NCBI GenBank assembly: GCA_032718475.1
Contig: JAUCBJ010000684.1
Span: forward strand, 27,909 to 91,908
Length of the DNA stretch: 64,000 nt
Reading direction: 5' to 3'
DNA from: Nemertoderma westbladi
Taxonomy: Eukaryota > Xenacoelomorpha > Nemertodermatida > Nemertodermatidae
Shown here: positions 44,301-54,060 of the stretch, piece by piece
Layout of the letters: every line of letters begins with the position of its first letter
Numbering within the stretch: position 1 is the first letter of the stretch
The notes under the pieces: generated by a model
Databases searched by the model: none
The model's input: the letters and a program-made list of their open reading frames with translations, nothing else
What the model was told of the DNA's origin: nothing
Made by a program: the position numbers and the translations under genes

Positions 44301-44561
44301 TTGGATAATGCGATATCCCGCACGTTATACAGGGGCCTCATGAGCACCTACAGACGAGCAAAGGAAACTCACCAAATCCCTTCCATGTGGTCTATACTAA
44401 CATGTGAATATGACAAACGTGCACTTTTGACAGGACTTCAAACTGGCAATAGCTCGCTTGACGACATAATCTGTGCTAATTTTGTAAAGAATTGCTACGA
44501 TCTGCACGGAGTAACTTTTAAAACTAAACATAATAGAATACTACAATTTTACGGATTTTAA
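41391..44561 (+). CDS. LINE B ORF2: endonuclease and reverse transcriptase
   Basis: 1,056 codons, no interruptions. Residues ~57-305: APE endonuclease with LGSFNCHGY, IGIQEHWMD (Glu), MMDANAD, HRSYIDYIV and FSDHLPIVI (catalytic Asp-His). Residues ~525-800: reverse transcriptase with VGKSPDLNSI, NSYRPIASICLLAKVLERII, MCQLDIKSAFDEVDH, RGIMQGSLLSPCLFNLY and YADD at 763-766. Residues 800-1056 are the thumb and a C-terminal region with no RNase H. The start used is the first ATG after the ORF1 stop (41391). All catalytic residues are present. Confidence 0.92.
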   Translation: MPVANTKITKYTENCTGPTLTEHQAKTSPKDIPSPKVDSAANKNTGTSNTDYKSSKVRLTLGSFNCHGYSSSIDQIDKLLEVCDVIGIQEHWMDAIELDHVAKKSFNENFELVYSTSDLMNNPNRVRGAGGVALAFRRGKVCNWAKVASGDDIVGIIGDTGNVRVLLLSGYAPDSNKNIQSYNEHLGRLTALIAMYPVAIPIIMMDANADLGSEQGPRFHRPNATDRGLILNNFLLNHNLTAIDTLDNVAGPAYTYIGGGHRSYIDYIVMPINGPFKVIGGYIIEHDEAENFSDHLPIVISINCDVAKEGLVEQTATKQTPIRFNWRSASKKQKDQYYRTLDNHLEGMALLAIDTIDDLNTLANNINSALHKSALESINVIKKKRTTKNYRIRSATLSERCRTTRSLYNLWVNNGKDPNDEVGIAFKQSKRGVRQLKNALMKTHVARSVGEVTHKLKCNPKGFWRKFSNKGTSSTPPTQIQEQIRQSYRDRITRNVTSTTNITDNLDRECKNTTMPTISEETIRKSILSLSVGKSPDLNSITVEHLLSANPETMCHLLANMYNASIRIGMVPDVFGATIITSLFKGKRKDPMRTNSYRPIASICLLAKVLERIIYKGFLENILPRNDYQLAYKEHVGCEAAIGLILECIQHFSELGSGLYMCQLDIKSAFDEVDHAVLFEKLSGIINPFICRLLVHYYSIAMVYLKFGNLIDVVGINMPRGIMQGSLLSPCLFNLYTISVMQSLTESGLGCMINDIWFGCIMYADDVFLLATTIQEIELMSNILNMGLDKLQLMFEPSKCHWMYSEANNNTYIPCFLNINGQLIPESQTIEFLGYTLSSNKTSAHAAAECTQHIWKMGGIFQQKGWTSQWLDTETLSYLWKSLVIPSLTYKLKYTIGNLSKNDISRIDSAYRQALRRLLHVGVYINNDTLYELLNILPLSTMAYRGAVSTLLQILRCPIFTLQTSFRYIALDNAISRTLYRGLMSTYRRAKETHQIPSMWSILTCEYDKRALLTGLQTGNSSLDDIICANFVKNCYDLHGVTFKTKHNRILQFYGF

Positions 44562-44894
44562 GTTTGTTCCTTTATTGCATACTCTTAATTGGGGTTAATT
44601 CGAACCGTATACATACTTATATATAACGATATCTATTTGATTAATGTTAATTATAACGTGTCGTCCCTATGCTATACTAACCCTACCCAACATTGATTGT
44701 ATAATCACTGGTGCCATTTTTAAGCTTTATTTTTAGCCAACTATTGACTTATATTTTATTTAATAATTTAGTAGTGATGTTGATCCTGTTCGTTTACTAT
44801 GATTTTATAATAGTGTAATCGGCATAATTGTATAATCGTCACAATTTTACTAATAAATGCCAGCTAGCCTGGTTTGCGCTTATGTGCGCGAGTA

Positions 44895-46832
44895 TAATAA
44901 TTGAACAAAGCCCAAACAGAGTATCGTAGCCGACGTACAACTTCTGCAAAAAATGCAGTGAAAGCTTCAGTGAAATCTCTAAACAAGCAATACTCGATTA
45001 ATAAAGCAAAGCTTATCAGCGAGCAGGTTCAATCAATGCTGCTGACGAAAGCAGGAAATCTGCTGAAGCCTGGCAAGCAATCAACCTGCTCTCTGGAAGA
45101 AAAAGCCGACCAACTGCCAAGGTGAAGGCTGATTCTCCAGCCGACCGCTTGGCAGGCTGGAAGTCTCATTTCGAGAAATTGCTAAATAATGATCGAGAAC
45201 TGACTGACGATTTCACTGTAAAGCCTGTGTCGCACACAATACTCTCAGACATCCCAATTGGTGACATAACATTCGAAGAGGTCTTAACTGCTTCGAATGA
45301 CATTAAAACCAATAGGGCATCTGGTGTTGATGATGTGCCTCCCGAGGTCTTTAAGATCAGAGAATGCCTTCAACTAGCCCACCCCATCCTAGCAGAAATG
45401 TACCGCACTAAGATTGCACCACAAGAACTGAAGACTAATCGGCTAACACCCGTTCCAAAGAAGGGCAACCTCTCCTATTTTGGTTCATATCGTGGAATTA
45501 GTCTAATCTCAATTGCAGCTAAATTATTCAACAGAATAATGCTGAATCGGATTAGGGATCCTGTAGAAAGACTCTTGCGTGGGAATCAAAATGGGTTTCG
45601 AAAAGGTAGAGGTACCTTTGAACCCATTCTGGCACTTAGAAGGATTATTGAAGAGGTTTCTACAAAGAAAGACAGACATTTGGCTGTCATATTTGTGGAT
45701 TTCTTCAAGGCCTTCGATTCCGTGTCACGCCCACGCATGTTCCAAATTCTTCAGGCATATGGGATCCCCAATGAGATCATTACTGCAATCAGATCAGTAT
45801 ATGACGGTTCCACGACCTTTGTATCCACTACTGATGGAGACACAGACCCATTTGAGGTTCTCTGGGGTGTCCTTCAAGGAGACACATTAGCCCCGTTCCT
45901 CTTCATTATTGTGGTGGACTATGTGCTGCGGACATCACTCGATCTTCATGAAGCTGATGGGGTTGAAATATCTCCACCATCAGGTAGCCGTAGACGTGGT
46001 TCCCCAGCAGAACATCTAACCGACCTTGACTTTGCTGATGACCTTGGTTTACTGTCAGAGACATTAGAAGGAGCACAGAAGCTGCTATCTAGCTTAGAGG
46101 AGGCTGCATCTAGTGTTGGCCTCTTTGTGAATAGCACAAAGACCAAAATTCTGACAGTAAACATGGATTCAGATCAGCAGAAAATTGATCGGGATAACAT
46201 TCAATCGCCGGATGGACTGGTAAGTCATGTGAACGACTTCTGCTACATTGGATCATGGGTTCGGAGGTCTGTTGAAGATCTCCGAATTCGCAAAGGGAAA
46301 GCCTGGTCCGCCATCCACAAGCTATCCAGGATCTGGAAGAGCTCTGACATCTCATGCTCTTTAAAGGTACGCCTTTTCCGTGCAGCAGTGGAGCCTGTGC
46401 TGCTCTATGGCAGCCAATGCTGGGCTCTAACTGCTGAAGACACCAGGTCCTTGGATGGCACATACACCAGGATGCTTCGCCGGGTGCACAACATAGCATA
46501 TGATGCACACATAAGCAATGAGGTGTTATATAAATATGGTAACATCTCATTGCCAAGACCTAGCATCACCCTGCAGAAACGCCGTCTAATGCTTGCTGGG
46601 CACTGTTTCCGCCGGCAGGATCAACCTGTACACAACCTTGTGCTGTGGCAGCCTGCTGGCGAGAATAGACGTGGTGGACAGCCAATGACTTTCCTCAAAC
46701 GCCTGCTCAAGGACACAGGACTTGAGAACAGGAATGAATTAGGAAATTGTATGGCTGACCGCAAGATCTGGGGGCGCTATGTTTCTGGGGCCGCCGGCAC
46801 TGCACCCTAGTGCAAGCCGATCATCATCATCA
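44895..46832 (+). mobile_element. LINE A, 3' part with (ATC)n tail
   Basis: Continuation of the element interrupted at about 36.5 kb: AQTEYRSRRTTSAKNAVKAS, then the RT ORF, a 3' UTR of only ~10 bp and the tail GCCGATCATCATCATCAC. The tail abuts the tail of LINE C, which lies on the opposite strand. Confidence 0.8.
45030..46810 (+). CDS. LINE A reverse transcriptase region
   Basis: Open from about 45030 (the upstream piece 44901-45030 is in another frame, so one indel lies near 45030) to TAG 46808-46810. Motifs: SAEAWQAINLLSGRKS, RASGVDDVPPEVF, GSYRGISLISIAAKLFNRIM, GFRKGRGTFEP, IFVDFFKAFDSVSR, GVLQGDTLAPFLF, FADD at 46031-46042. The C-terminal domain KVRLFRAAVEPVLLYGSQCW .. LAGHCFRRQDQPVHNLVLWQ and GGQPMTFLKRLLKDTG is shared with the fragments at 16.5, 16.9, 28.0 and 46.9 kb. 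Only this one frameshift plus the LINE B insertion keeps LINE A from being intact. Confidence 0.88.
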
Positions 46833-46833
46833 C

Positions 46834-47987
46834 TAGGATCGGCATGCTGCATTGCAGCTGCATTTTTAAGAATGCTGTGCCGGCTTGTCAACAAAATTGC
46901 ACCGCCAAAACTCCCTATCACCCATGACATTTGCTAGATCATCCGCATCTTTAAATCCAGTGTCCTTTAAGATGCGTCTCAAGAAAGTCATGGGCTGTCC
47001 ACCATGCTTATTCACTCCATGAGGCTGCCAAAGTACAAGATTATGCACTGGCTGGTCCTCACGGCGAAAGCAATGTCCTGCAAAGCGGAGGCGATTTTGT
47101 TCTAGTGTCAAGCTTGGGGAAACAATGAGACACCTCCAATGTTATATAGTGTCTGGTTGGAGATGTGTGCATTGTACTTGACACAATGAACCCGGCGTAG
47201 CATTCTTGTGAATGTGCCATCCAGAGATTTGGTGTCCTCAGCAGTTAGAGCCCAGCATGGACTCCCGTAGAGGAGTACTGGAACTACTGCTGCTCTAAAT
47301 AATCGGACCTTAAGTTTCCGATTAATTCTAGGTGACTTCCAAATCCTGGAAAGCCTATTCAAGGCTGCCCATGCCTTTCCCTTACGTATTCGAAGGTCCT
47401 CACCTGACTTCCGGATCCATGATCCAGGTAACAGAAGTCGTCCACATGCTCAAGCATACCATCCTTTGAGCTTATGCTCATCCGATCAGAGACTTGCTGA
47501 GGACTTTCAAAGTTAACTGTCAGAATTTTGGTCTTTCTGGAGTTAATAAAAAGACCAACACTAGAAGCAGCATGTTATAATGAGCTGAGGAGCCGTTGGG
47601 CTCCCTCTAATGATTCTGAGAGTACTCCTAAGTCATCAGCAAAGTCTAGATCAGTTAGGTACTTGGCAGGATTTCCTCGACTTCTGGAGCCAGTAGGTGG
47701 AGTTATCATCACCCCATCATCATTATGATGATCTAAGGACATGCGTAGAACATAGTCAACCACAATAATGAACAAGAATGGTGCAAGTGTGTCTCCTTGG
47801 AGGACGCCCCATAACACTTCAAATGGTTCTGTGTCACCGTCAACAGTAGACACAAATGCTGTCGAACCATCGTATACTGATCTGATTGCTGCAATAATTT
47901 CATCAGGAATCCCATATAATGAAAGTATGCTGAACATACGTGACCGAGAGACTGAATCAAAGGCCTTGAAGAAGTCAACAAAGATAA
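46834..47987 (-). mobile_element. LINE C, 5'-truncated copy
   Basis: The minus strand encodes, across frameshifts, IFVDFFKAFDSVSR, GIPDEIIAAIRSVYDGSTAF, GVLQGDTLAPFLF, DLDFADDLGVLSES, RAAVVPVLLYGSPCWALTAE and FAGHCFRREDQPVHNLVLWQ. The 3' end is GCAGCATGCCGATCCTAG plus a short tail at 46834. It is related to LINE A but distinct. The 5' truncation point at 47987 falls directly against the first unit of array 2 (CTACTCCTATCTGCTACCCG). Confidence 0.87.
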
Positions 47988-50482
47988 CTACTCCTATCTG
48001 CTACCCGAAGGTAGGGTTGGGCGCTACTCCTATCTGCTACCCGAAGGTAGGGGTGGGCTCTACTCCTATCTGCTACCCGAGGGTAGGGGTGGGCGCTACA
48101 CCTATCTGCTACCCGAGGGTAGGGTTGGGCGCTACTCCTATCTGCTACCCGAAGGTAGGGGTGGGCGCTACTCATATCTGCTACCCGAGGGTAGAGCTGG
48201 GCGCTACTCCTATCTGCTACCCGAGGGTAGGGGTGGGCGCTTCTCCTATCTGCTACCCGAGGGTAGGGGTGGGCGCTACTCCTATCTGCTACCCGAGGGT
48301 AGGGGTGGGCGCTACTCCTATCTGCTACCCGAGGGTAGAGGTGGGCGCTACTCCTATCTGCTACCCGAAGGTAGGGTTGGGCGCTACTCCTATCTGCTAC
48401 CCGAAGGTAGGGGTGGGCGCTACTCATATCTGCTACCCGAGGGTAGGGGTTGGCGCTACTCCTATCTGCTACCCTAAGGTAGGGGTGGGCGCTACTGCTA
48501 TCTGCTACCCGAGGGTAGGGGTGGGCGCTACTCCTATCTGCTACCCGAAGGTAGGGGTGGGCGCTACTGCTATCTGCTACCCGAAGGTAGGGGTGGGCGC
48601 TACTCCTATCTGCTACCCGAAGGTAGGGGTGGGCGCTACTGCTATCTGCTACCCGAGGGTAGGGGTGGGCGCTACTCCTATCTGCTACCCGAAGGTAGGG
48701 GTGGGCGCTACTCATATCTGCTACCCGAGGGTAGGGGTGGGCGCTACTCCTATCTGCTACCCGAAGGTAGGGGTGGGAGCTACTCCTATCTGCTACCCGA
48801 AGGTAGGGGTGGGCGCTACTCATATCTGCTACCCGAGGGTAGGGGTGGGCGCTACTGCTATCTGCTACCCGAGGGTAGGGGTGGGCGCTACTCCTATCTG
48901 CTACCCGAAGGTAGGGGTGGGCGCTACTGCTATCTGCTACCCGAGGGTAGGGGTGGGCGCTACTCCTATCTGCTACCCGAAGGTAGGGGTGGGCGCTACT
49001 CATATCTGCTACCCGAGGGTAGGGGTGGGCGCTACTGCTATCTGCTACCCGAGGGTAGGGGTGGGCGCTACTCCTATCTGCTACCCGAAGGTAGGGGTGG
49101 GCGCTACTCATATCTGCTACCCGAGGGTAGGGGTGGGCGCTACTCCTATCTGCTACCCGAAGGTAGGGGTGGGAGCTACTCATATCTGCTACCCGAGGGT
49201 AGGGGTGGGCGCTACTCCTATCTGCTACCCGAAGGTAGGGGTGGGAGCTACTCCTATCTGCTACCCGAAGGTAGGGGTGGGCGCTACTCCTATCTGCTAC
49301 CCGAAGGTAGGGGTGGGAGCTACTCCTATCTGCTACCCGAAGGTAGGGGTGGGCGCTACTCCTATCTGCTACCCGAAGGTAGGGGTGGGAGCTACTCATA
49401 TCTGCTACCCGAGGGTAGGGGTGGGCGCTACTCCTATCTGCTACCCGAAGGTAGGGGTGGGAGCTACTCCTATCTGCTACCCGAAGGTAGGGGTGGGCGC
49501 TACTCCTATCTGCTACCCGAAGGTAGGGGTGGGAGCTACTCATATCTGCTACCCGAGGGTAGGGGTGGGCGCTACTCCTATCTGCTACCCGAAGGTAGGG
49601 GTGGGAGCTACTCCTATCTGCTACCCGAAGGTAGGGGTGGGCGCTACTCCTATCTGCTACCCGAAGGTAGGGGTGGGCACTACTCCTATCTGCTACCCTA
49701 AGGTAGGGGTGGGAGCTACTCCTATCTGCTACCCGAAGGTAGGGGTGGGCGCTACTCCTATCTGCTACCCGAAGGTAGGGGTGGCCGCTACTCCTATCTG
49801 CTACCCTAAGGTAGGGGTGGACGCTACTCCTATCTGTTACCCTAAGGTAGGGGTGGACGCTACTCCTATCTGTTACCCTAAGGTAGGGGTGGGCGCTACT
49901 CCTATCTGCTACCCGAGGGTAGGGGTGGGCTCTACTCCTATCTGCTACCCGAGGGTAGGGGTGGGCTGTACTCCTATCTTCTACTCGAAGGTAGGGGTGG
50001 GCGCTACTCCTATCTGTTACCCGAAGGTAGGGGAGGGCGCTACTCCTATCTGCTAACCGAAGGTAGGGGTGGACGCTACTCCTATCTGTTACCCTAAGGT
50101 AGGGGTGGGCGCTACTCCTATCTGCTACCCGAGGGTTGGGGTGGGCGCTACTCCTATCTGCTACTCGAAGGTAGGGGTGGGCGCTACTCCTATCTGTTAC
50201 CCGAAGGTAGGGGTGGGCGCTACTCCTATCTGCTACCCGAGGGTAGGGCTGGGCGCTACTCCTATCTGCTACCCGAAGGTTGGGGTGGGCGCTAATCCTA
50301 TCTGTTACCCGAAGGTAGGGGTGGGCGCTAGTCCTATCTGCTACCCGAAGGTTGGGGTGGGCGCTAATCCTATCTGTTACCCGAAGGTAGGGGAGGGCGC
50401 TACTCCTATCTGCTACCCGAAGGTTGGGGTGGGCGCTAATCCTATCTGTTACCCGAAGGTAGGGGAGGGCGCTACTCCTATC
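47988..50482 (+). repeat. 36-bp G-rich minisatellite, array 2
   Basis: About 69 units, the same unit and orientation as array 1 (30999-34711). It has its own variant set (GGGAGCTAC, CTACTGCTATC, ACTCATATC, and TGTTACCCG and GGGGAGGGCG near the right end). The right-hand units are the most diverged, as expected at an array edge. The long frames on both strands are repeat artefacts. Confidence 0.95.
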
Positions 50483-50622
50483 CAAAGTTTTGCTCCCAGT
50501 AATTAAACTGATCCTCATTTCATCGACCCCAGTGGATGAAAGGCCGAGTGGACCCTGGCGGGGCTGAACCTACAACCAATAGATTGCAGGCTAAGCGCTC
50601 AACCAACTGAGCTACCCCGCCT
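50483..50622 (-). mobile_element. tRNA-derived SINE with Meta-SINE-like body
   Basis: On the minus strand: GGCGGGGTAGCTCAGTTGGT, TGAGCGC (A box), then GTAGGTTCAGCCCCGCC (B box; the 7-bp GGCGGGG/CCCCGCC ends pair). The body follows: GGCCTTTCATCCACTGGGGT, CGATGAAATGAGGATCAG, TTACTGGG. Known: many lophotrochozoan and other invertebrate SINEs share a CCTTTCATCC..GGGGTCGAT..GTACCAGT body. The element ends in GAGCAAAACTTTGG exactly where the minisatellite begins. The anticodon arm is irregular, so this is not scored as a tRNA gene. Confidence 0.75.
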
Positions 50623-51111
50623 TTATCCTACTTACGATACTGTTTTTATACCGTGTTGCTTAACTTAACCATAAACAGTAAAGTAATATAATTTATTCAC
50701 ATAGCTTAACTTATGTAATTATTATTTATCAAATAAACTGCACTCATGCAATATGATAGAAAAAAATAAGAGAAAAAAATAAAGTATACAGTAAAGTTAG
50801 TTTGAGCTGATGGGTGTGGTTGTTTGGTCCAAATGTTGTTATACGAAATAAATTCGTCACCATTAACTCTGAGTCCATATAATAATATTTACTATGAAAA
50901 TATAAATAGAGTATGAAGTCCGATGGCACAACAATTTACTGGGGTACATGAACTATTAATACCTCGATGCATTACCTGTACCGTGGTACACTCACACAGT
51001 ACAGTAAAGTTAATGTACCGCGTGACATTGGATGTATCGTGGTACATTGACTCAAACTGCACCGCAGCAACTGGGGGTGGGAGGGGGGCGTGGAGATGGG
51101 ATACCCGCGGA
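50623..51111. other. Downstream flank of ARL6
   Basis: AT-rich DNA with no gene recognised. Around 50945-51050 GTACCGTGGTACAYT-like palindromic motifs recur three times. The 3' UTR of ARL6 should lie here, reading leftwards; I did not identify a convincing poly(A) signal near the stop. Confidence 0.4.
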
Positions 51112-51493
51112 CTATCTGGTTTTGGAGGCGAGTTTCAGCTGGGAGGTCAACCAATCGACTCCCTCTGACAGACCCTCCCCCGTGAGTCCGTTGCTCGCGC
51201 AGATGTGCCAGGGCCGGTCCCGCAGTGTCTCCAAGGCGAGTTCGATGGAGACCCGCACCGAGGTCATCGAGTTCCGGAGGTCCATCTTATTGGCGTAGAA
51301 TAGAATCGGTACCGGTCGACCGCGTAACGACGGATGCGTGACCAGCTGCCACAACTCGTCCTTGGCGACGCAGACGCGGAGATCGTCGCTGCTGTCCACC
51401 ACGTATATGATCGCGTTCACGTCGCCGTAGTAGGCCTCCCACAGGTTGCGGTAGCGACTGGAGCCGGACATATCGAACGCGGTGAAAGTCAGT
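51112..51493 (-). CDS. ARL6: ARL6 exon 2 (switch II to C-terminus)
   Basis: Acceptor TTTCCAG at 51494, 382 nt to TAG (51114-51112). Encodes [20 protein letters not shown], then [17 protein letters not shown] (guanine specificity, G4), [20 protein letters not shown] (G5 CAS) and VDWLTSQL. Odd point: ARL6 normally has DMSGQGRYRNLW, and here the Gln-Gly is Ser-Ser, so the residue equivalent to the catalytic glutamine is missing. Third codon positions are strongly GC-rich. Confidence 0.95.
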
Positions 51494-51559
51494 CTGGAAA
51501 CAAACCAAAATATGAAATACACAGTTAGACAACCCGAGGGCTAAATTATACATTAGGGG

Positions 51560-51705
51560 GTCTTTCGCTAACAGCTGATTACTCTCAAAAATAAAACCGT
51601 AGCCTGTTATATTGACTCTAGTTTATTGTTTTGGTTAGAATAACGTGTCCTTGTAACCTTCTCCTTTACCTTGATTGGTAATTTAACATGAAGGCGAGAT
51701 TTAGG
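51560..51705 (+). repeat. Dispersed repeat R1, copy 3, in the ARL6 intron
   Basis: AACAGCTGATTACTCTCAAA, AGTTTATTGTTTTGGTTAGA and CTTGTAACCTTCTCCTTTACC match the copies at 14360 and 18440. An 18-20 base C run follows at about 51711-51729. Confidence 0.6.
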
Positions 51706-51729
51706 TTCAGCCCCCCCCCCCCCCCCCCG

Positions 51730-52946
51730 TCTTAAATTATAATAAGTTCATGGGACATTCGCGAAACACATACAGTAGTACCACAACAACGAGTTCAACA
51801 ATAAAATAGCGGAAAGTGTTACTTTATTTTCATTTCGCTGTTCCTTGTTTGTAAAGCACACATCTTTATAATATGATAATCTGCCGCACAGTACCGGCGC
51901 GGTATTGGATAAGAAGGCTGGCCCTTTAGAAGTTATGATCCTGAACAACTCAAGACCCTGTGGAACCTTTATGACCCCAACACTTCGCCGGTTCCATTTT
52001 GAAACCACATATACGCCGTTATTCATTCTAATTTCGTTTTGAAATGAAATTAAACGTGTTTTGGTAATTTCATGTGAATTGAAATAAAAATAGTGTTTGA
52101 ACATATTTGAATAATTATGTCACATATTAGGTGGGAATAGGAATAGGTTGTTTCAAAAAATGTATTACATTTTATATTATTACTCAAAAAGCATTAAATC
52201 CCTTTCAAATTAGACAAATTCGAATATTAAGATTGTAAAAATATAAATCAAATCTCCCTCTATTATAATAAACAACAATTCTAGCTCCTGATTCGTTGTT
52301 TCCAATTTTATATCAATGTTTCCCGGGCTTACCCTAGTCTATTTATAATAGTAAAATGTGTTTATAAGGCTGTTAAAAAAAAAATAGGAAGTCGCCACTG
52401 ACCGGACCCATTGACCGGAGACTCTATTACCGGATTGAAGCTTTATATTGATTTATATTTTACTTGTGTATTATTGACAGGAACCTTATTACCTCAACTT
52501 TGTGACCGGACCCATAATCTTGTAACATGTGTATAAACTTTCGTTTCTTGTTTTGGTTCCCCCAACACGCCTCTGTAACCTGCTCCTTTACTAATCTGCT
52601 CCTTTAAACGGTCAATGGTTCCGGTCAAAATGGCAATGGGTCCGGTAAGTAGCCTTTGCCAATAAAATAATTTAGCATTTGCAAAACTGGCTTATAGATG
52701 GTTTTGAAACGATAAACATCTCACTTACACGTGGGAGTACGACCTTCTAAGTGTGTTAATCGGATTCAGGGTACATTTCAACATAAAGAAATGCAGCAAT
52801 CTCCATTGAGGCAAAAATAGCGTATATGTGGTTTGAAAATGGAACCGATGATTTGACCTTTTGGAACCTTTGACCTTGTCTGAGTGTCTGAGTGGGACCT
52901 TTAAACCAAGGGCGACATAAATAATTACCGTAGTTGACCAACTCAC
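51730..52946. other. Rest of the ARL6 intron
   Basis: Mostly AT-rich. The minus-strand frame 52104-51748 (118 codons) contains RRSVGVIKVPQGLELFRIIT and reads like part of a dispersed repeat, not a host exon. Around 52390-52650 the motif (T)GACCGGA/ACCGG recurs in both orientations, and TAACCTGCTCCTTTACT resembles repeat R1. Confidence 0.4.
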
Positions 52947-53131
52947 CCGCCCGACGTAAACTTTTCAACCGCGAACCCCACCGTGGGAACTACGTCCTGG
53001 TACTGAGCTTTGTCAGGTTTCAGTTTGTTTATTATTGTCGACTTCCCACTGTTATCCAATCCAACGCATATCACATTCGCTTTCCGTTTCTTTAACTTTA
53101 ACAATCGGGTTAGTCTGTCCATAAGACCCAT
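52947..53131 (-). CDS. ARL6: ARL6 exon 1 (start, P-loop, switch I)
   Basis: ATG at 53131-53129 begins [20 protein letters not shown], matching human [20 protein letters not shown]; an ATG nine codons upstream was rejected on this basis. Gly2 is present for N-terminal modification as in other Arf family members. The P-loop GLDNSGKST and [10 protein letters not shown] follow, then switch I PTVGF and EKFTSG. The donor GTGAGT at 52946 leaves phase 2. Confidence 0.93.
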
Positions 53132-53929
53132 CGTGCAGGCAGACAGCAGCAAGTTAAGTAAATTATATCATAAAATATAGATTAATAAACTTAAAATATA
53201 GATTAATAAACGTTTTTAATAGGCCTACATCAATTCAAGGTACTGTGATATACTTATAAAATAAATGTTTATTAAAAATCAGATCTAGCTTACAACATGC
53301 ACCTCATATTGTGAAAAATTATCATGAAGGTCAAATATCTGCGCTTTTTTCTGCGCAATTTGTTCTCAAAACTCTTATTAATATTATGAAGAGTAACTTG
53401 GCTCACTACAGTATAATTAATGACAGAAACTACCGTCAGCCAAATTCACATTTCCATATATAGTGTATGCTTGTTGCCATGCAACAGGGAGGCCTCTTCC
53501 TATTCTCAGATATCAATCCATTCTTCGGGTAAAGGCTGATTGCTGGATTCATTGGATGGGAGAGCTTCTATTGAGTAGTGACGTCACAGGCTTTACAAAG
53601 CATAGAGTTATCTGTGGGGTGGGGTAGAGAGATTCAGTATATTATTCAACTGGGTACAAAATAAGGATTTAGGACAAAGATAAAGCAAACAAATTTATAT
53701 CAGAATATAATATAATCAATTATTAGTAAGCGGAAAAAGCGGAAATTTCAATTTAACTACTGCACATTGGGTTTGGGGATGGTGTCCCGCACCTTATACA
53801 CATTGGGTGTGGGTTGGAGTCTGTCCTTGTATTTTTTAGGCCCGCGAAGCGAGACCTATAGTATTCACTCCATTGTTATTGGTGGTGTTGTTGTTGTTAA
53901 TTTCCAGTTAGGTTTTAGTTTTATAAGGA
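53132..53929. other. Upstream flank of ARL6
   Basis: Presumed promoter side of ARL6 (reading leftwards). No clear element. A direct repeat AAAATATAGATTAATAAAC occurs twice at 53174-53213. GGCCCGCGAAGCGAGACCTA at 53840 looks like a dispersed repeat. Confidence 0.4.
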
Positions 53930-54060
53930 TTCATACGGCGCATTGGCGAAGTTGGTTGAGCGTTGGACTTGGAATCTATAGGTACCGTGTTCAATCCCAC
54001 GTTCCGGTGATTTTTTTATTAGTAAGATTGGTAGTAAGCCATTCAAGGAGACGTTAGTAG
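53930..54060 (+). mobile_element. Probable tRNA-derived SINE, family b
   Basis: GGCGAAGTTGGTTGAGCGTT (A-box-like) and, 45 bp on, GTGTTCAATCCCACG (B-box-like) form a tRNA-like head, followed by a T run. The anticodon region does not fold cleanly. The head differs from family a and from the Meta-like SINE, and there is only one copy in the window. Confidence 0.45.

Larger units (their letters stand above)
36537..44894 (+). mobile_element. LINE B, near-intact non-LTR retrotransposon
   Basis: About 8.3 kb inserted into LINE A. Order: 5' leader (~220 bp), ORF1 (36757-41374, open across three frames with two -1 steps), ORF2 (41391-44561, fully open), 3' UTR of about 330 bp ending near TATAATAATTG. 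ORF2 starts 16 bp after the ORF1 stop, so it may be translated by reinitiation. The intact 1,056-codon ORF2 suggests recent activity. A decayed relative lies at 54.83-56.15 kb. Clade not assigned: an APE endonuclease with a YADD reverse transcriptase and no RNase H is compatible with the CR1/L2/Jockey group. Confidence 0.8.
51112..53131 (-). other. ARL6: ARL6 (BBS3) gene, two coding exons
   Basis: Exon 1 (53131-52947) and exon 2 (51493-51112) join in phase 2 to give 188 residues, close to the 186 of human ARL6, with the single intron 51494-52946. Known role: Arf-like small GTPase that recruits the BBSome coat to membranes for ciliary trafficking; loss causes Bardet-Biedl syndrome in humans. 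The intron holds repeat R1 and a C run. If the RyR gene continues to the right, ARL6 is nested antisense in one of its introns. Confidence 0.93.

Noticed and set aside
50553..50622. tRNA gene on the minus strand
   Set aside because: The acceptor ends and B box fit, but the anticodon arm is irregular and a SINE body follows, so it is scored as the SINE head.
51748..52104. 118-codon minus-strand ORF in the ARL6 intron
   Set aside because: It lies inside an intron on the gene's own strand, has no recognised domain and looks like a dispersed-repeat translation.
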